This document shows, one piece after another, positions 45,841 through 55,083 of a stretch of 64,000 nt of DNA. Numbering within the stretch: position 1 is the stretch's first letter; each line of letters begins with the position of its first letter. Source of the DNA: Weeksella virosa DSM 16922 (lineage in GTDB: Bacteria > Bacteroidota > Bacteroidia > Flavobacteriales > Weeksellaceae). The stretch spans positions 1,970,001-2,034,000 of the forward strand of contig NC_015144.1 of the NCBI RefSeq assembly GCF_000189415.1, read 5' to 3'. The position numbers and the translations under genes are program-made. A model generated the notes under the pieces. It searched no databases. It was not told the origin of the DNA and saw nothing but the letters and a program-made list of their open reading frames with translations.

Positions 45841-48270
45841 TTAAAATTTTATATTCATTTTAGCATTGAAAAAGCGTCCTGTTAATCGATTCGGAACCGA
45901 ATAAACGTTTGTCGAATGAACGTCGCGTATCCAACTGTTACTTATTTCATTTCGGATATCGAAAATATTAAATACATCTAATCCTACCGAAACCTCTTTG
46001 AAATTTTGCCAGAAACTACTTCTTGGTAGTAGGTCTTTTTGGTTGATGAATTCTTTTACAAAACCAATATCTACCCTTTTATAATCATTGAGAGTTTCTT
46101 GATATTTGTACGGGTCTGAAAACTGTGGTGCACTCATTGGTAAACCAGCAGCATATACAAAATTTACGTTGACTTTGAATGAGGTGAGAATAGGCATATA
46201 GTCTTGGAAGAATGCTGAAACCTTGAATCTAGGATCGGTTGGCAATGGAATATCACCACGATTGTCGATGTTTTGATAAGCTCTTGCATAGGAAACCGAA
46301 AACCACGAATCTACACCTGGTACAAATTCACCGAACAAACGAGCGTCTATACCATAAGCATAACCTTCTGAATTGTTATTGGCTTGGTAACGAATGCGAA
46401 CATTGTCTACGAAGTATGGATTAAGGTCATTGAAAAGTTTATAATATACCTCTGTGGTTAGTTTGAACGGACGGTCCATCATCTTAAATTCATAGTCATT
46501 GCCTAAGATAAAATGAATTGATTGTTGAGATTTTACTTCATCATTCAACGTACCATCTAAACGACGAACTTCTCTGTAGAATGGCGGTTGATAGTAAATA
46601 CCAGTTGCAAAACGGAAAAGCATATCGGTATCCCAATCTGGTTTTACAGCAATTTGTGCACGCGGACTGATGTTGAGTTCCTCATTATAATCCCAGTATG
46701 TAGCACGAACACCTGCATTGATCATTACTTTGGCATTGCTCCAATTGAATTTTGTGGCATATTGGGCATAACCAGAAAAACGATTTGTTTTGAGGTGATT
46801 TTTAGCATTCACACTATAGTTTAGTTCTAAATTATTGGGTTGATTGGGAACAGAATATCCAACCGAATCTAAAACTTGCCATTCGCCTAATAGGTCTCGA
46901 ATATCTTCTTGTTGATATTTCACACCCCATTCTATGGTATTATTTGGCGTTAATTTGTATTTTCCTTTGTGTTGCATTCCTGCTACAACTACATCAAAAT
47001 TATTACGTGCATGATCTATCTGCGAGCCAACATCATAGGTTTGCGTCGGATTTCCGTCCGTGTCAACTTCAGAAATAAGATAAGCGCCTTGTATATCAAA
47101 GTATTCTTGTTCTTTCGAGTGGTAAGCAAATAAATCTACGGCTAAATCGAGTTTCTCATTTGCTTTGTAATTGAATTGTAAATTTCCGGTCTCTGTTTGG
47201 AATTTATCGTCTTCTTTTCCGTTATAGTGAATAGTGAGAAGGAGGGGATTCTCAAAACCGCCGAAATACGTATTTCGTGTATTAGGTTTCATTTCGTACC
47301 GAGATTTAGAAAATGTCCCTAAAAAATTTATATTCCACTTTTTGTTTAGTTGATAATTTATAAAAGATTGAATGTCATAGTATTGAGGGGTAAAATCTGT
47401 GTCGCCATCTAGGGTATTAAGGATGAGGTTTCTGTTTTGATAACGTCCACCTACAATTGCCGAAAGCTTTCTATCGCGAGTACCATGCCCAAGCGTTAAG
47501 CTTCCGCCCATCATGCTTGCCTCGAATTGGCCCTCGAATTGGGTGGGTTGTTTATAGATGATATCTAAAACAGATGACATTTTGTCTCCATATTTGGCTT
47601 CCCAACCACCTGCAGAGAAGTTGATATTTTGGGTCATGTTCGGGTTTACAAAACCTAGTCCTTCTTGTTCTCCAGAACGGATAAGTTGTGGGCGGTAAAC
47701 TTCCATTCCGTTTACATAGACTAGATTTTCGTCATAATTTCCTCCACGTACCATATACTGTGAACTCAATTCTGTGTTAGAGCTTACATAGGGTAAGGTT
47801 TTTAGAATATCGGTTACTCCGCCTGTGAGGCTTGGACCTTCGGTCATTTGTTTTGCACTTAAGGCTACACTTTGCAAAGGCGTTGTTCTGCGTTGAAAGG
47901 TAATTTCTGCACCTTGTAATTCGATCCTCGATTTCGGGTCTTCAACCAATTTTACAAAAATTTCTTTGGTAAGATGATCACCTAATTTCAGGGTTTGTTT
48001 ATACGGCAAACGACCGTCTGCGGTCACCGTGAAAACGACATCGGTATTGGATGGAATTTCGATAAGAAAGTTTCCGTCCATATCCGAATACACTTCCTGA
48101 TCGCCAACCATGATCGCAACATCTTCTAAAGGTAAATGATTTTCATCGACTATTTTTCCTTTGATGTTAGCTGTTTGCGAAAACAGAGTGCTCGATATAA
48201 GAAAAACTCCTAAAGTGCTAAGAGCTCTTAGAGAAGTTAGCTGAGTAAGTTGCAATATTGTTTTTTTCAT
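45841..48270 (-). CDS. TonB-dependent receptor with N-terminal carboxypeptidase-regulatory-like domain
   Basis: 809 residues. Signal peptide (LISSTLFSQ), then a CarboxypepD_reg-like domain (about 33-115, ANIKGKIVDENHLPLEDVAIMV and DMDGNFLIEIPS), a plug (about 120-235, with TDILKTLPYVSSNTELSSQYMVRGGNYDENLVYVNGMEVY) and a barrel ending NRLTGRFFNAKMNIKF. The plug lacks a typical TonB-box call I can be sure of. Its first 53 bases overlap the end of the upstream M23 peptidase gene in another frame, so the two are co-transcribed. Ligand unknown. Confidence 0.9.
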   Translation of the reverse strand: MKKTILQLTQLTSLRALSTLGVFLISSTLFSQTANIKGKIVDENHLPLEDVAIMVGDQEVYSDMDGNFLIEIPSNTDVVFTVTADGRLPYKQTLKLGDHLTKEIFVKLVEDPKSRIELQGAEITFQRRTTPLQSVALSAKQMTEGPSLTGGVTDILKTLPYVSSNTELSSQYMVRGGNYDENLVYVNGMEVYRPQLIRSGEQEGLGFVNPNMTQNINFSAGGWEAKYGDKMSSVLDIIYKQPTQFEGQFEASMMGGSLTLGHGTRDRKLSAIVGGRYQNRNLILNTLDGDTDFTPQYYDIQSFINYQLNKKWNINFLGTFSKSRYEMKPNTRNTYFGGFENPLLLTIHYNGKEDDKFQTETGNLQFNYKANEKLDLAVDLFAYHSKEQEYFDIQGAYLISEVDTDGNPTQTYDVGSQIDHARNNFDVVVAGMQHKGKYKLTPNNTIEWGVKYQQEDIRDLLGEWQVLDSVGYSVPNQPNNLELNYSVNAKNHLKTNRFSGYAQYATKFNWSNAKVMINAGVRATYWDYNEELNISPRAQIAVKPDWDTDMLFRFATGIYYQPPFYREVRRLDGTLNDEVKSQQSIHFILGNDYEFKMMDRPFKLTTEVYYKLFNDLNPYFVDNVRIRYQANNNSEGYAYGIDARLFGEFVPGVDSWFSVSYARAYQNIDNRGDIPLPTDPRFKVSAFFQDYMPILTSFKVNVNFVYAAGLPMSAPQFSDPYKYQETLNDYKRVDIGFVKEFINQKDLLPRSSFWQNFKEVSVGLDVFNIFDIRNEISNSWIRDVHSTNVYSVPNRLTGRFFNAKMNIKF

Positions 48271-49918
48271 CCTGCACGGTTAATTCTATATTATGAGTGC
48301 CAATAGACACATTTTCTTTATTTAAATCTATACTGAGTAAATCATTTTTTTTATCGTAAACGGCTAAAATCCATTTTCCATCTACATAGGCTTTATATTC
48401 TTTTATCCCCGATTGATTATCTTTTATCCTAAATTTTATAAGGTAATTCGAGTTGCTAAATGTACTACCTTCTTTTATATTTAGTGGTGTAATGGTTGGT
48501 TTTGTAAGATCCAATTCTACCGAAAAATTACCAAAATCTCTTGGTTCGGCAATTAGATGTCCATTTTTCAGTTCTGTAGTGAGGTATTCTTTTCGCCAAC
48601 TACCTCTTCTCATATATTGGCGTACGATAACTGCCTTGTCTAATTGTGCCACAGAAATAGATTCGGGTGGTCTCATTTTCATTGTATAACGCGTATGCAG
48701 AGGCGTATAATAGTCACCAACAAAATGCTTATCGTTTTCTTTTCGGTAGGATAACTGAAAATCGCTATAGAAAACACCTTGAGGAAAAAACAAGGCCATA
48801 TCTTCTGTTACCAGTTCGTTTTCTTGATTCCAAAACATTGTTTCACCTTCTTTGTTTGGCTTTTCTTCCTCGAAAAGCGCTTTACCATTTACCCTGAAAG
48901 ACTTACTAGTCTGATTCCCTGCATAATCCGAAACCACTATTCTTATAGTATAAAGTTTGTCTTCTAGGGTCAAGGTTCCGTATTCTTTCACATTAGAAAA
49001 TAACCGTAAGGGATTTCCTTTTTCTATCGCTGATTGATATACCCAACTATTATTCTTTTGTATATCCTCGTAATCGCATACCGAGTTTATAGCTCTCGTT
49101 TCATCAAAAGCTAAACGTTCTGCCGTGAAACCATAAATTTGCTCATTATCTACAAAAATCGATATCTGATATGTGCCGTTATTATTATGTGCTCCATTGT
49201 GTCGGTCATACGTTTTTACACCAAAACCTATTTTTCCAGTTGCATTTACAGTAGAGCCTGCTGACACCATAACTCTTGATTTTTTGCCGTTTACACTACC
49301 GTTTAGGGGGTAAACATACATAGCAGAAAGTTGCGGTTTTTGTGTGTCGGGAACATCGAAACCGAAAAAAAATGGATTGATAGGTTCTTCTGTTTTTGTA
49401 TCCCGAATCTCGAAGTGTAAATGTGGTCCACCAGAACCTCCAGTGTTGCCACTCAAAGCAATTAAATCTCCTTGTTTTACTACAAGTTCATTAGGGTTTG
49501 GATAAATTTCTACAGCAAATTTTTCTTGTTGATATTGATGTTTCCTAACAAATTCATCAATATGAGAATGAAAACTTTGCAAGTGAGCATATACGGTTGT
49601 GTATCCGTTCGGATGATCGATATACAGAGCGTTACCATAGCCTGTTGGTGAAACATTTATTCTCGATATGTATCCATCTCCGACAGCCAAAACTTTCAGG
49701 CCTTCTCGTTGTTGCGTTTTAATATCTAAGCCAGAATGAAAGTGGTTTGTACGTAATTCTCCAAAGTTTCCAGAAAGGTAATTGGTAATGGTTAATGGAT
49801 TGATAAAATCACCCTTAGGATAAGAGTCAGAAGGTGGAAAAGCTTCTTTTTGTCCGAAAACAAAACCCAAACCCAAAAGAGTTGTCAACACAAATACTTT
49901 TCTGTAATTTAGTTTCAT
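48218..49918 (-). CDS. secreted M23-family metallopeptidase
   Basis: 566 residues with signal peptide (ends FVFGQKE). The LytM/M23 domain (about 45-185) has the zinc ligands His61 and Asp65 in NHFHSGLD, VYAHLQSFH, and His166-Leu-His168 in GGPHLHFEIRD. Two or three beta-sandwich domains follow (about 200-566). All catalytic residues are present, so it should cut peptide crosslinks in peptidoglycan or a related substrate. The 3' end overlaps the TonB receptor gene by 53 bases, suggesting shared expression. Confidence 0.92.
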   Translation of the reverse strand: MKLNYRKVFVLTTLLGLGFVFGQKEAFPPSDSYPKGDFINPLTITNYLSGNFGELRTNHFHSGLDIKTQQREGLKVLAVGDGYISRINVSPTGYGNALYIDHPNGYTTVYAHLQSFHSHIDEFVRKHQYQQEKFAVEIYPNPNELVVKQGDLIALSGNTGGSGGPHLHFEIRDTKTEEPINPFFFGFDVPDTQKPQLSAMYVYPLNGSVNGKKSRVMVSAGSTVNATGKIGFGVKTYDRHNGAHNNNGTYQISIFVDNEQIYGFTAERLAFDETRAINSVCDYEDIQKNNSWVYQSAIEKGNPLRLFSNVKEYGTLTLEDKLYTIRIVVSDYAGNQTSKSFRVNGKALFEEEKPNKEGETMFWNQENELVTEDMALFFPQGVFYSDFQLSYRKENDKHFVGDYYTPLHTRYTMKMRPPESISVAQLDKAVIVRQYMRRGSWRKEYLTTELKNGHLIAEPRDFGNFSVELDLTKPTITPLNIKEGSTFSNSNYLIKFRIKDNQSGIKEYKAYVDGKWILAVYDKKNDLLSIDLNKENVSIGTHNIELTVQDEKNNIATYSANFSKSS

Positions 49919-49949
49919 AAGATGTTGTCTAAATTTGTTAGTCGGATAG

Positions 49950-49957
49950 CAAATATA
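49950..49957 (-). promoter_or_regulatory. -7 promoter element of the M23 peptidase operon
   Basis: Minus-strand TATATTTG, a perfect TAnnTTTG, 31 bases before the start codon. Confidence 0.55.
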
Positions 49958-50115
49958 AAAATATTGTTAAAACATTCGATTATTTCAGGTATAAACCTAA
50001 AGAAAATATAGTTAGTATGATGGATAGTTTGAGTTGGAAAAAGATAAAGAATATACGTGAAAATGTTTTAAATCGAAATAAATAAGAAGAAATTTTAGAA
50101 AACGCAGTTTAAAAG

Positions 50116-50146
50116 TTGTACTCATATTAAAAAAAGTTTAAATTTG
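50116..50146 (+). promoter_or_regulatory. full Bacteroidota-type promoter of the zapA operon
   Basis: TTG at 50116-50118, a 20-base spacer, and TAAATTTG at 50139-50146: the best complete -33/-7 pair in the window. Start expected near 50153, 25 bases before the first gene. Confidence 0.7.
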
Positions 50147-50177
50147 CATACAGAGCTAGAACAAAACCAAACTCTCA

Positions 50178-50477
50178 ATGGGGAATAAAACTTTAGGATT
50201 CAGAGATTTAGAAGCTAAAATTATAGCCCTTGTTGAGCGTTATGAAAATATACGATCAGAGCGTGATTCTTTACAGGAAGAAATTGATTTGCTGAAAGAG
50301 AAACTAAAAGAAACACGAACAGAAAATATCGCCTTATCAGACCAAGTGACTCATCTAAAGATGATGAACGCCATGGGAGGGAATCAGGAGTATAAAAAGC
50401 TAATGAAACTCCGGATGAATAAATTGATAAAAGAAGTAGATGCATGTATTGCTCAAATAAAAAATAGACAATCATGA
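50178..50477 (+). CDS. coiled-coil protein encoded with zapA
   Basis: 99 residues, almost wholly one coiled coil (about 10-70, with LEAKIIALVERYENIRSERDSLQEEIDLLKEKLKE). Its stop overlaps the zapA start (ATGA), so the two are translationally coupled. By size, shape and position it could be a ZapB-like or other division-linked partner of ZapA, but sequence alone does not show homology to ZapB. Confidence 0.75.
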   Translation: MGNKTLGFRDLEAKIIALVERYENIRSERDSLQEEIDLLKEKLKETRTENIALSDQVTHLKMMNAMGGNQEYKKLMKLRMNKLIKEVDACIAQIKNRQS

Positions 50478-50767
50478 GTACGCAGCGTATAAAATTAACC
50501 ATTTCTGGGCGACAATATCCCCTGACGATTCTCTTAGAAGATGAAGAGATTGCTCGGTTAGCTGCAAAAGAAATAAATGATACGTTGAAGTTGTTTGAAG
50601 AAGAGTATGCAGTATCTGATAAACAAGACGGATTGGCTATGGCATTGATACAATATGCGATAAAAGATTTCAAAACAAGACGAGAAGCTAAAAATGTAGA
50701 AGCTATTCCTCACCATCGAATAGATGAATTGGTAGAAAGAATAGACGAAACTTTGGCAAACAAATAA
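50474..50767 (+). CDS. zapA: cell division protein ZapA
   Basis: 97 residues, typical of ZapA. The globular N-terminus IKLTISGRQYPLTI...DEEIARLAAKEINDTLKLFEE is followed by a helix (QDGLAMALIQYAIKDFKTRREAK) that forms the tetramer. ZapA crosslinks FtsZ filaments at the division site. A 6S-type RNA follows it directly, the same neighbourhood as in many other bacteria. Confidence 0.88.
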   Translation: MSTQRIKLTISGRQYPLTILLEDEEIARLAAKEINDTLKLFEEEYAVSDKQDGLAMALIQYAIKDFKTRREAKNVEAIPHHRIDELVERIDETLANK

Positions 50768-50810
50768 TAAACAAACGAGAAGTTCTTTTTGCACTACGGT
50801 GCAACCGATA

Positions 50811-51000
50811 TTCCTACATTAGTTCTAGCAATTTGGTTAACTCAACACTTATTATGTTACCGAGTGAACACCGTCCGGAAAGCGGGCCGCAACCTTAGGG
50901 TACAATTTTATATTGACAGCGGATTATTGACTGGCGGACTAACTCAAATCCTGTTTTCAGGAGTTAACGCAATTAGATGACTAATGTAGGTTTTTTTTTT
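50811..51000 (+). ncRNA. ssrS: 6S RNA (6S-Flavo type)
   Basis: About 180 bases between zapA and rny. A closing stem CCTACATTAGT (50813-50823)/ACTAATGTAGG (50980-50990) is followed by ten T's, giving a rod-like RNA with its own terminator. Inside are further paired tracts (for example GTCCGG...CCGCAACC region and AACTC/GAGTT flanking a central bulge). Position directly after zapA matches 6S RNA in many bacteria, and flavobacteria have a recognised 6S variant. 6S RNA binds and sequesters RNA polymerase holoenzyme. A small hairpin GCAC-TACG-GTGC (50791-50802) lies just before; the true 5' end may be there. Confidence 0.75.
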
Positions 51001-51026
51001 ATTTATATCAGAAACTATAAACAACT

Positions 51027-52589
51027 ATGGAAGTATTAATTGGCGTAATTGCTTTATTGGTCGGTGCTGCAATAGGATACTTTTTATCGAAAAAATCAGT
51101 TGATAAAGAGAATCAATTACTCATCGAACAAGCAAAACAGCAAGCCGATGCTTTAATTAAAGAAGCACAAAAAGAAGGAGAAAACATTAAGAAAGAGAAG
51201 ATTTTTCAGGCAAAAGAGAAATTTTTAGAATTAAAGTCAAAACACGAAGAGTCGGTAAATCAGCGCGAAAGAAAAATTGCTGATCAAGAATTCAGACTAA
51301 AAGAACGCGAAGACCGTGTAAAGAGTGATTTAGCCGAAGTGCAAAAAGCTAAAGATGGCTTGAAAGCTGAGCAAGGAAACATCAAAGCACGCACAGAAAA
51401 GCTGAATATTCGACAACGAGAGGTAGACTCTATGCACAAAAAACAAGTAGAAACATTAGAGAAAATTTCTCATTTTTCTGCAGATGAAGCACGTGCAGAG
51501 TTGATGGAAATTCTGAAAGACGAAGCCAAAACTAAAGCTCAGGCTCATATTCAGGAAATAATGGAAGAAGCCGAGTTGAACGCTAGAAATGAAGCAAGAA
51601 AAATTGTTATACAAGCAATTCAAAGAATCGGAACAGAACAAGCAATCGAAAACGCAGTATCTGTTTTCAATATAGAATCGGACGAAATAAAAGGTAGAAT
51701 TATTGGGCGAGAAGGTAGAAATATTCGTGCACTAGAAGCTGCTACAGGTGTAGAAATTATCGTAGACGACACACCAGAGGCAATTATATTATCATGTTTT
51801 GATCCTGTTCGACGAGAAATTGCTCGCCTGTCACTGCACCGATTAGTGACCGATGGTCGTATACATCCTGCACGCATCGAAGAAGTAGTTGCCAAAACAA
51901 CAAAACAAATCGAGGATGAAATTATCGAGGTAGGAAAGAAAACAATTCTCGACCTAGGTATCCATGGATTACACAAAGATTTGGTTCGCATAATAGGTAG
52001 GATGAAATACCGTTCTTCGTATGGGCAGAATTTGCTGCAACACTCTAGAGAAGTAGCTCATATTGCCGGAACACTAGCCGCAGAACTAGGTCTGAATGCA
52101 AAACTAGCAAAACGAGCAGGTTTATTGCATGATATTGGGAAAGTTCCGGAGCAAGAGTCAGAAATGCCTCACGCAATTTTAGGAATGCAATGGGCAGAAA
52201 AATATGGAGAGAATGCAGACGTTGTGAATGCAATTGGTGCTCACCACGATGAAATAGAAATGACATCATTAATTGCACCAATCGTACAGGTGGCCGATGC
52301 TATTTCAGGTGCTAGACCTGGAGCACGTCGTCAAGTATTAGAATCTTACATTCAACGATTAAAAGATCTAGAAACTACTGCATTGAATTTTGATGGAGTA
52401 GAAAAAGCATATGCTATACAAGCCGGTAGAGAATTACGTGTAATGGTCGAAAGTGAAAAAGTTGATGATGCCAAAGCAGCTGAGTTGTCGTTTTTGATTT
52501 CGGATAAAATCCAAAATGAAATGACGTATCCAGGGCAAGTACGCGTAACTGTAATACGTGAAACACGTGCTGTAAACATTGCGCGCTAA
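51027..52589 (+). CDS. rny: ribonuclease Y
   Basis: 520 residues. An N-terminal membrane anchor (about 3-22) and a long charged coiled coil (23-190) are followed by a KH domain ([33 protein letters not shown]-type loop, about 210-270) and an HD domain with [11 protein letters not shown] and GAHHDEIEM. It starts mRNA decay at the membrane. It begins 27 bases after the 6S RNA T-run and ends with its own terminator. Confidence 0.97.
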   Translation: MEVLIGVIALLVGAAIGYFLSKKSVDKENQLLIEQAKQQADALIKEAQKEGENIKKEKIFQAKEKFLELKSKHEESVNQRERKIADQEFRLKEREDRVKSDLAEVQKAKDGLKAEQGNIKARTEKLNIRQREVDSMHKKQVETLEKISHFSADEARAELMEILKDEAKTKAQAHIQEIMEEAELNARNEARKIVIQAIQRIGTEQAIENAVSVFNIESDEIKGRIIGREGRNIRALEAATGVEIIVDDTPEAIILSCFDPVRREIARLSLHRLVTDGRIHPARIEEVVAKTTKQIEDEIIEVGKKTILDLGIHGLHKDLVRIIGRMKYRSSYGQNLLQHSREVAHIAGTLAAELGLNAKLAKRAGLLHDIGKVPEQESEMPHAILGMQWAEKYGENADVVNAIGAHHDEIEMTSLIAPIVQVADAISGARPGARRQVLESYIQRLKDLETTALNFDGVEKAYAIQAGRELRVMVESEKVDDAKAAELSFLISDKIQNEMTYPGQVRVTVIRETRAVNIAR

Positions 52590-52613
52590 AGAAACAAAAA
52601 AAAACAATGCTAT

Positions 52614-52645
52614 AAAAAATCCGATTCAAAAATGAATCGGATTTT
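52614..52645. terminator. bidirectional terminator between rny and the aminopeptidase gene
   Basis: Stem AAAATCCGATTCA/TGAATCGGATTTT with a 4-base loop and A/T runs on both sides. Confidence 0.92.
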
Positions 52646-52668
52646 ATTATACCAATAAACTTAATTTT

Positions 52669-54444
52669 TTATAAAGTTTTACACTTTTCTTTTAACCAAG
52701 ATTTTTCATCTTCGCTAAGATTCGGACTTAAACGATCATACACCATTTGATGATAATTATTTAGCCATTCTTTTTCAGAATCTGTAAATAACGTCCTGTC
52801 AATCAGGTTGGTATCAATAGGGAAGAGCGTCAAAGTCTCGAACTCATAAAAAATTCCGAAAGATGTTTTCTCAGTTTTTCGAACCAAAATAAGATTTTCA
52901 ATTCGGATACCATATTCGCCATCACGGTACATTCCGGGTTCGTTAGACACAATCATACCTTCTTGTAAAACGGTAGGATTTTCATCGGTACGGATATTTT
53001 GTGGTCCTTCATGTACACATAAATAATGCCCAACACCGTGACCTGTTCCGTGCCCGAAATTTAGATTATTTTGCCATAAAAATTGTCTTGCCAAAACGTC
53101 GAGCTGCGAACCTCGTGTATTATGCGGAAATTTTGCACAAGAAAGTGCAATCATACCCTTCAAAACTAAAGTATAATCTTTTCTCTCTTTTTCGGTCGGC
53201 TCACCGAACTTCATGGTTCGGGTAATATCGGTTGTTCCATCTAAATATTGACCACCAGAATCAATCAACACCAAAGCATCTCTGCCCAAGAGGGCTGCTG
53301 TATCTTTTTTGGCACTGTAATGATTCATCGCGCCATTTGCTGCATAACCACAAATTGTCCCGAAGCTTGGTCCTTTTGCCAAATCTTGTCTTGCTCTGTA
53401 TTTTAGCAACTCTTCACCTACGGTATACTCGGTTATAGACTTGTCGATGTTGTTTTCTAGCCAAATAAAAAATTGCGTTAATGCAACTCCATCTTTGATC
53501 ATCGCCTGACGAATCCCTTCGATTTCGATTTCGTTTTTTATACTTTTAAGTAAAGTAATTGGCGATAAAGTTTCGATAACTTTTGCCGTGCTAGGAAGTG
53601 CTTCATACAAAGATTGATTCAAGCGGGTAGAATCAAAAAGCACTTTAGACTGTGCATCAAGCTGAGATAAAAAATCTGTAATCGATGAATATGGTTTTAC
53701 CCAAACACCTATAGAGTCTAAATATTCTTTGGCTTTATTGTCGAGCTTTTGTTCGTCTATAAATAAATTTACCGAATTGTTTTCTACTACCGCATATGAA
53801 ATTACCAAAGGATTGAAGTTTACATCGCTTCCGCGGATATTTAGTAGCCACGCAATTTCATCCAAACTTGCGATAACATAGATATTGGCATCTACTTTTT
53901 GCATTTCTGCTCGAACGTCTTTTAGCTTTTCTTGCGCAGATTTACCTGCATATTTTTCTTCATATATTTCTACAAGATTGTTTGGCAGTGCTGGGCGATC
54001 GGTCCAAATAACATCGATTAAATCAACAGATTGTATCGAAATATTTTTGCTTGATAAGCTTTTTTGGTAAGATGTAAATTGTTGATGCGTAAACATTTGA
54101 GGGTTTAAACCGAGTTTTTCGCCTTCTCTGAGTTCACTTTTCAACCAAGAAATAATATCGGGCGTGTCGGGCATGCGATCTTTCATTAAAGAAAAAGAAG
54201 TGCCAGCTAGTTGATTTTCGGCTTGGATGAAATAGCGAGAGTCGGTCCAAAGAGCTGCTTTATCCAAAGTGACTACAGCTGTACCAGCAGAACCTGTGAA
54301 ACCTGCAATCCAATTTCTTTCTTGCCAATGTTTGGCTAAATATTCGCTTATATGTGGATCAGTTCCTGGAATAATGGTTGCGTGTACGCCGTTTTTTTTC
54401 ATTTCTTCACGGAGAAGCGCTAAACGTTCTTTGTAAATATTCAT
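52669..54444 (-). CDS. aminopeptidase P family protein (Xaa-Pro aminopeptidase, M24B)
   Basis: 591 residues, the three-domain (long) form. Two creatinase-like N-terminal domains (YKERLALLREEMKKNGVHATIIPGTDPHISEY... to about 310) are followed by a pita-bread domain with metal ligands in LIDSGGQYLDGTTDITRT (two Asp), FGHGTGHGVGHYLCVHEGP (His), SNEPGMYRDGEYGIRIENL (Glu) and a final Glu in FEFETLTLFPID-like sequence (YEFETLTL). It removes N-terminal residues before proline. No signal peptide seen, so cytoplasmic. Confidence 0.95.
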   Translation of the reverse strand: MNIYKERLALLREEMKKNGVHATIIPGTDPHISEYLAKHWQERNWIAGFTGSAGTAVVTLDKAALWTDSRYFIQAENQLAGTSFSLMKDRMPDTPDIISWLKSELREGEKLGLNPQMFTHQQFTSYQKSLSSKNISIQSVDLIDVIWTDRPALPNNLVEIYEEKYAGKSAQEKLKDVRAEMQKVDANIYVIASLDEIAWLLNIRGSDVNFNPLVISYAVVENNSVNLFIDEQKLDNKAKEYLDSIGVWVKPYSSITDFLSQLDAQSKVLFDSTRLNQSLYEALPSTAKVIETLSPITLLKSIKNEIEIEGIRQAMIKDGVALTQFFIWLENNIDKSITEYTVGEELLKYRARQDLAKGPSFGTICGYAANGAMNHYSAKKDTAALLGRDALVLIDSGGQYLDGTTDITRTMKFGEPTEKERKDYTLVLKGMIALSCAKFPHNTRGSQLDVLARQFLWQNNLNFGHGTGHGVGHYLCVHEGPQNIRTDENPTVLQEGMIVSNEPGMYRDGEYGIRIENLILVRKTEKTSFGIFYEFETLTLFPIDTNLIDRTLFTDSEKEWLNNYHQMVYDRLSPNLSEDEKSWLKEKCKTL

Positions 54445-54661
54445 TGTTAGAATGTTTAATTTTAAATGATTAGTATTTGAAGTAAATCAACAAAATTTCT
54501 GTTCAGTTCTGTTTTCCTATTGGTAGGATATGAACAAAACCAACAAGAATTTTGTTGCCATAAATTTACGGATTCTCTCTATAATAGACTTCATTTTATT
54601 TGTGATATCCTTTAGCAAATAAAATAATATCGCTAAAATTGTAGTTGAAACGAAAAATGAA

Positions 54662-55027
54662 ATGGAAAATAAAAAGTGTCAACGCTGTGGCGAAATTTTT
54701 TGCTGTCAAACCAATAATGTTTCTGTATGTGGTTGTTCTTCAGTAGAATTGAAAGCCGAAACCCAAGAGTTTCTAGCCAAAACTTACTACGATTGTTTGT
54801 GTACGAATTGTTTACAAGCATTAGATCAGTACGCAGAGTTAGCTAAACAATATCCCTTTCCTACCGATCGCACTATGTTTATTCCACAAATTCATTATTA
54901 TATAGAAGGGCAATATTGGGTATTTACAGAATTTTATCATTACCAAAAGGGGCGTTGTTGTGGGAATAATTGCCGTCATTGTGCGTATGGTTTTAAACAA
55001 AAAATAAGAAAAGGAGGTTTCTATTGA
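54662..55027 (+). CDS. cysteine-rich CWC + DUF5522-type protein
   Basis: 121 residues in two Cys-rich parts. The N-terminal part (KKCQRCGEIFCCQTNNVSVCGCSSVEL, then CLCTNCLQAL) matches the cysteine-rich CWC family. The C-terminal part (YYIEGQYWVFTEFYHYQKGRCCGNNCRHCAYGFK) matches the DUF5522 pattern. Both are probable zinc-binding modules of unknown function that are often separate or fused in Bacteroidota. It sits 56 bases before the DnaQ/GIY-YIG gene. Confidence 0.8.
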   Translation: MENKKCQRCGEIFCCQTNNVSVCGCSSVELKAETQEFLAKTYYDCLCTNCLQALDQYAELAKQYPFPTDRTMFIPQIHYYIEGQYWVFTEFYHYQKGRCCGNNCRHCAYGFKQKIRKGGFY

Positions 55028-55083
55028 GGTAATTTTTAACGTTTTTTATCCAAAATTTTCTCAATAAATTGCGAAATTTACGT

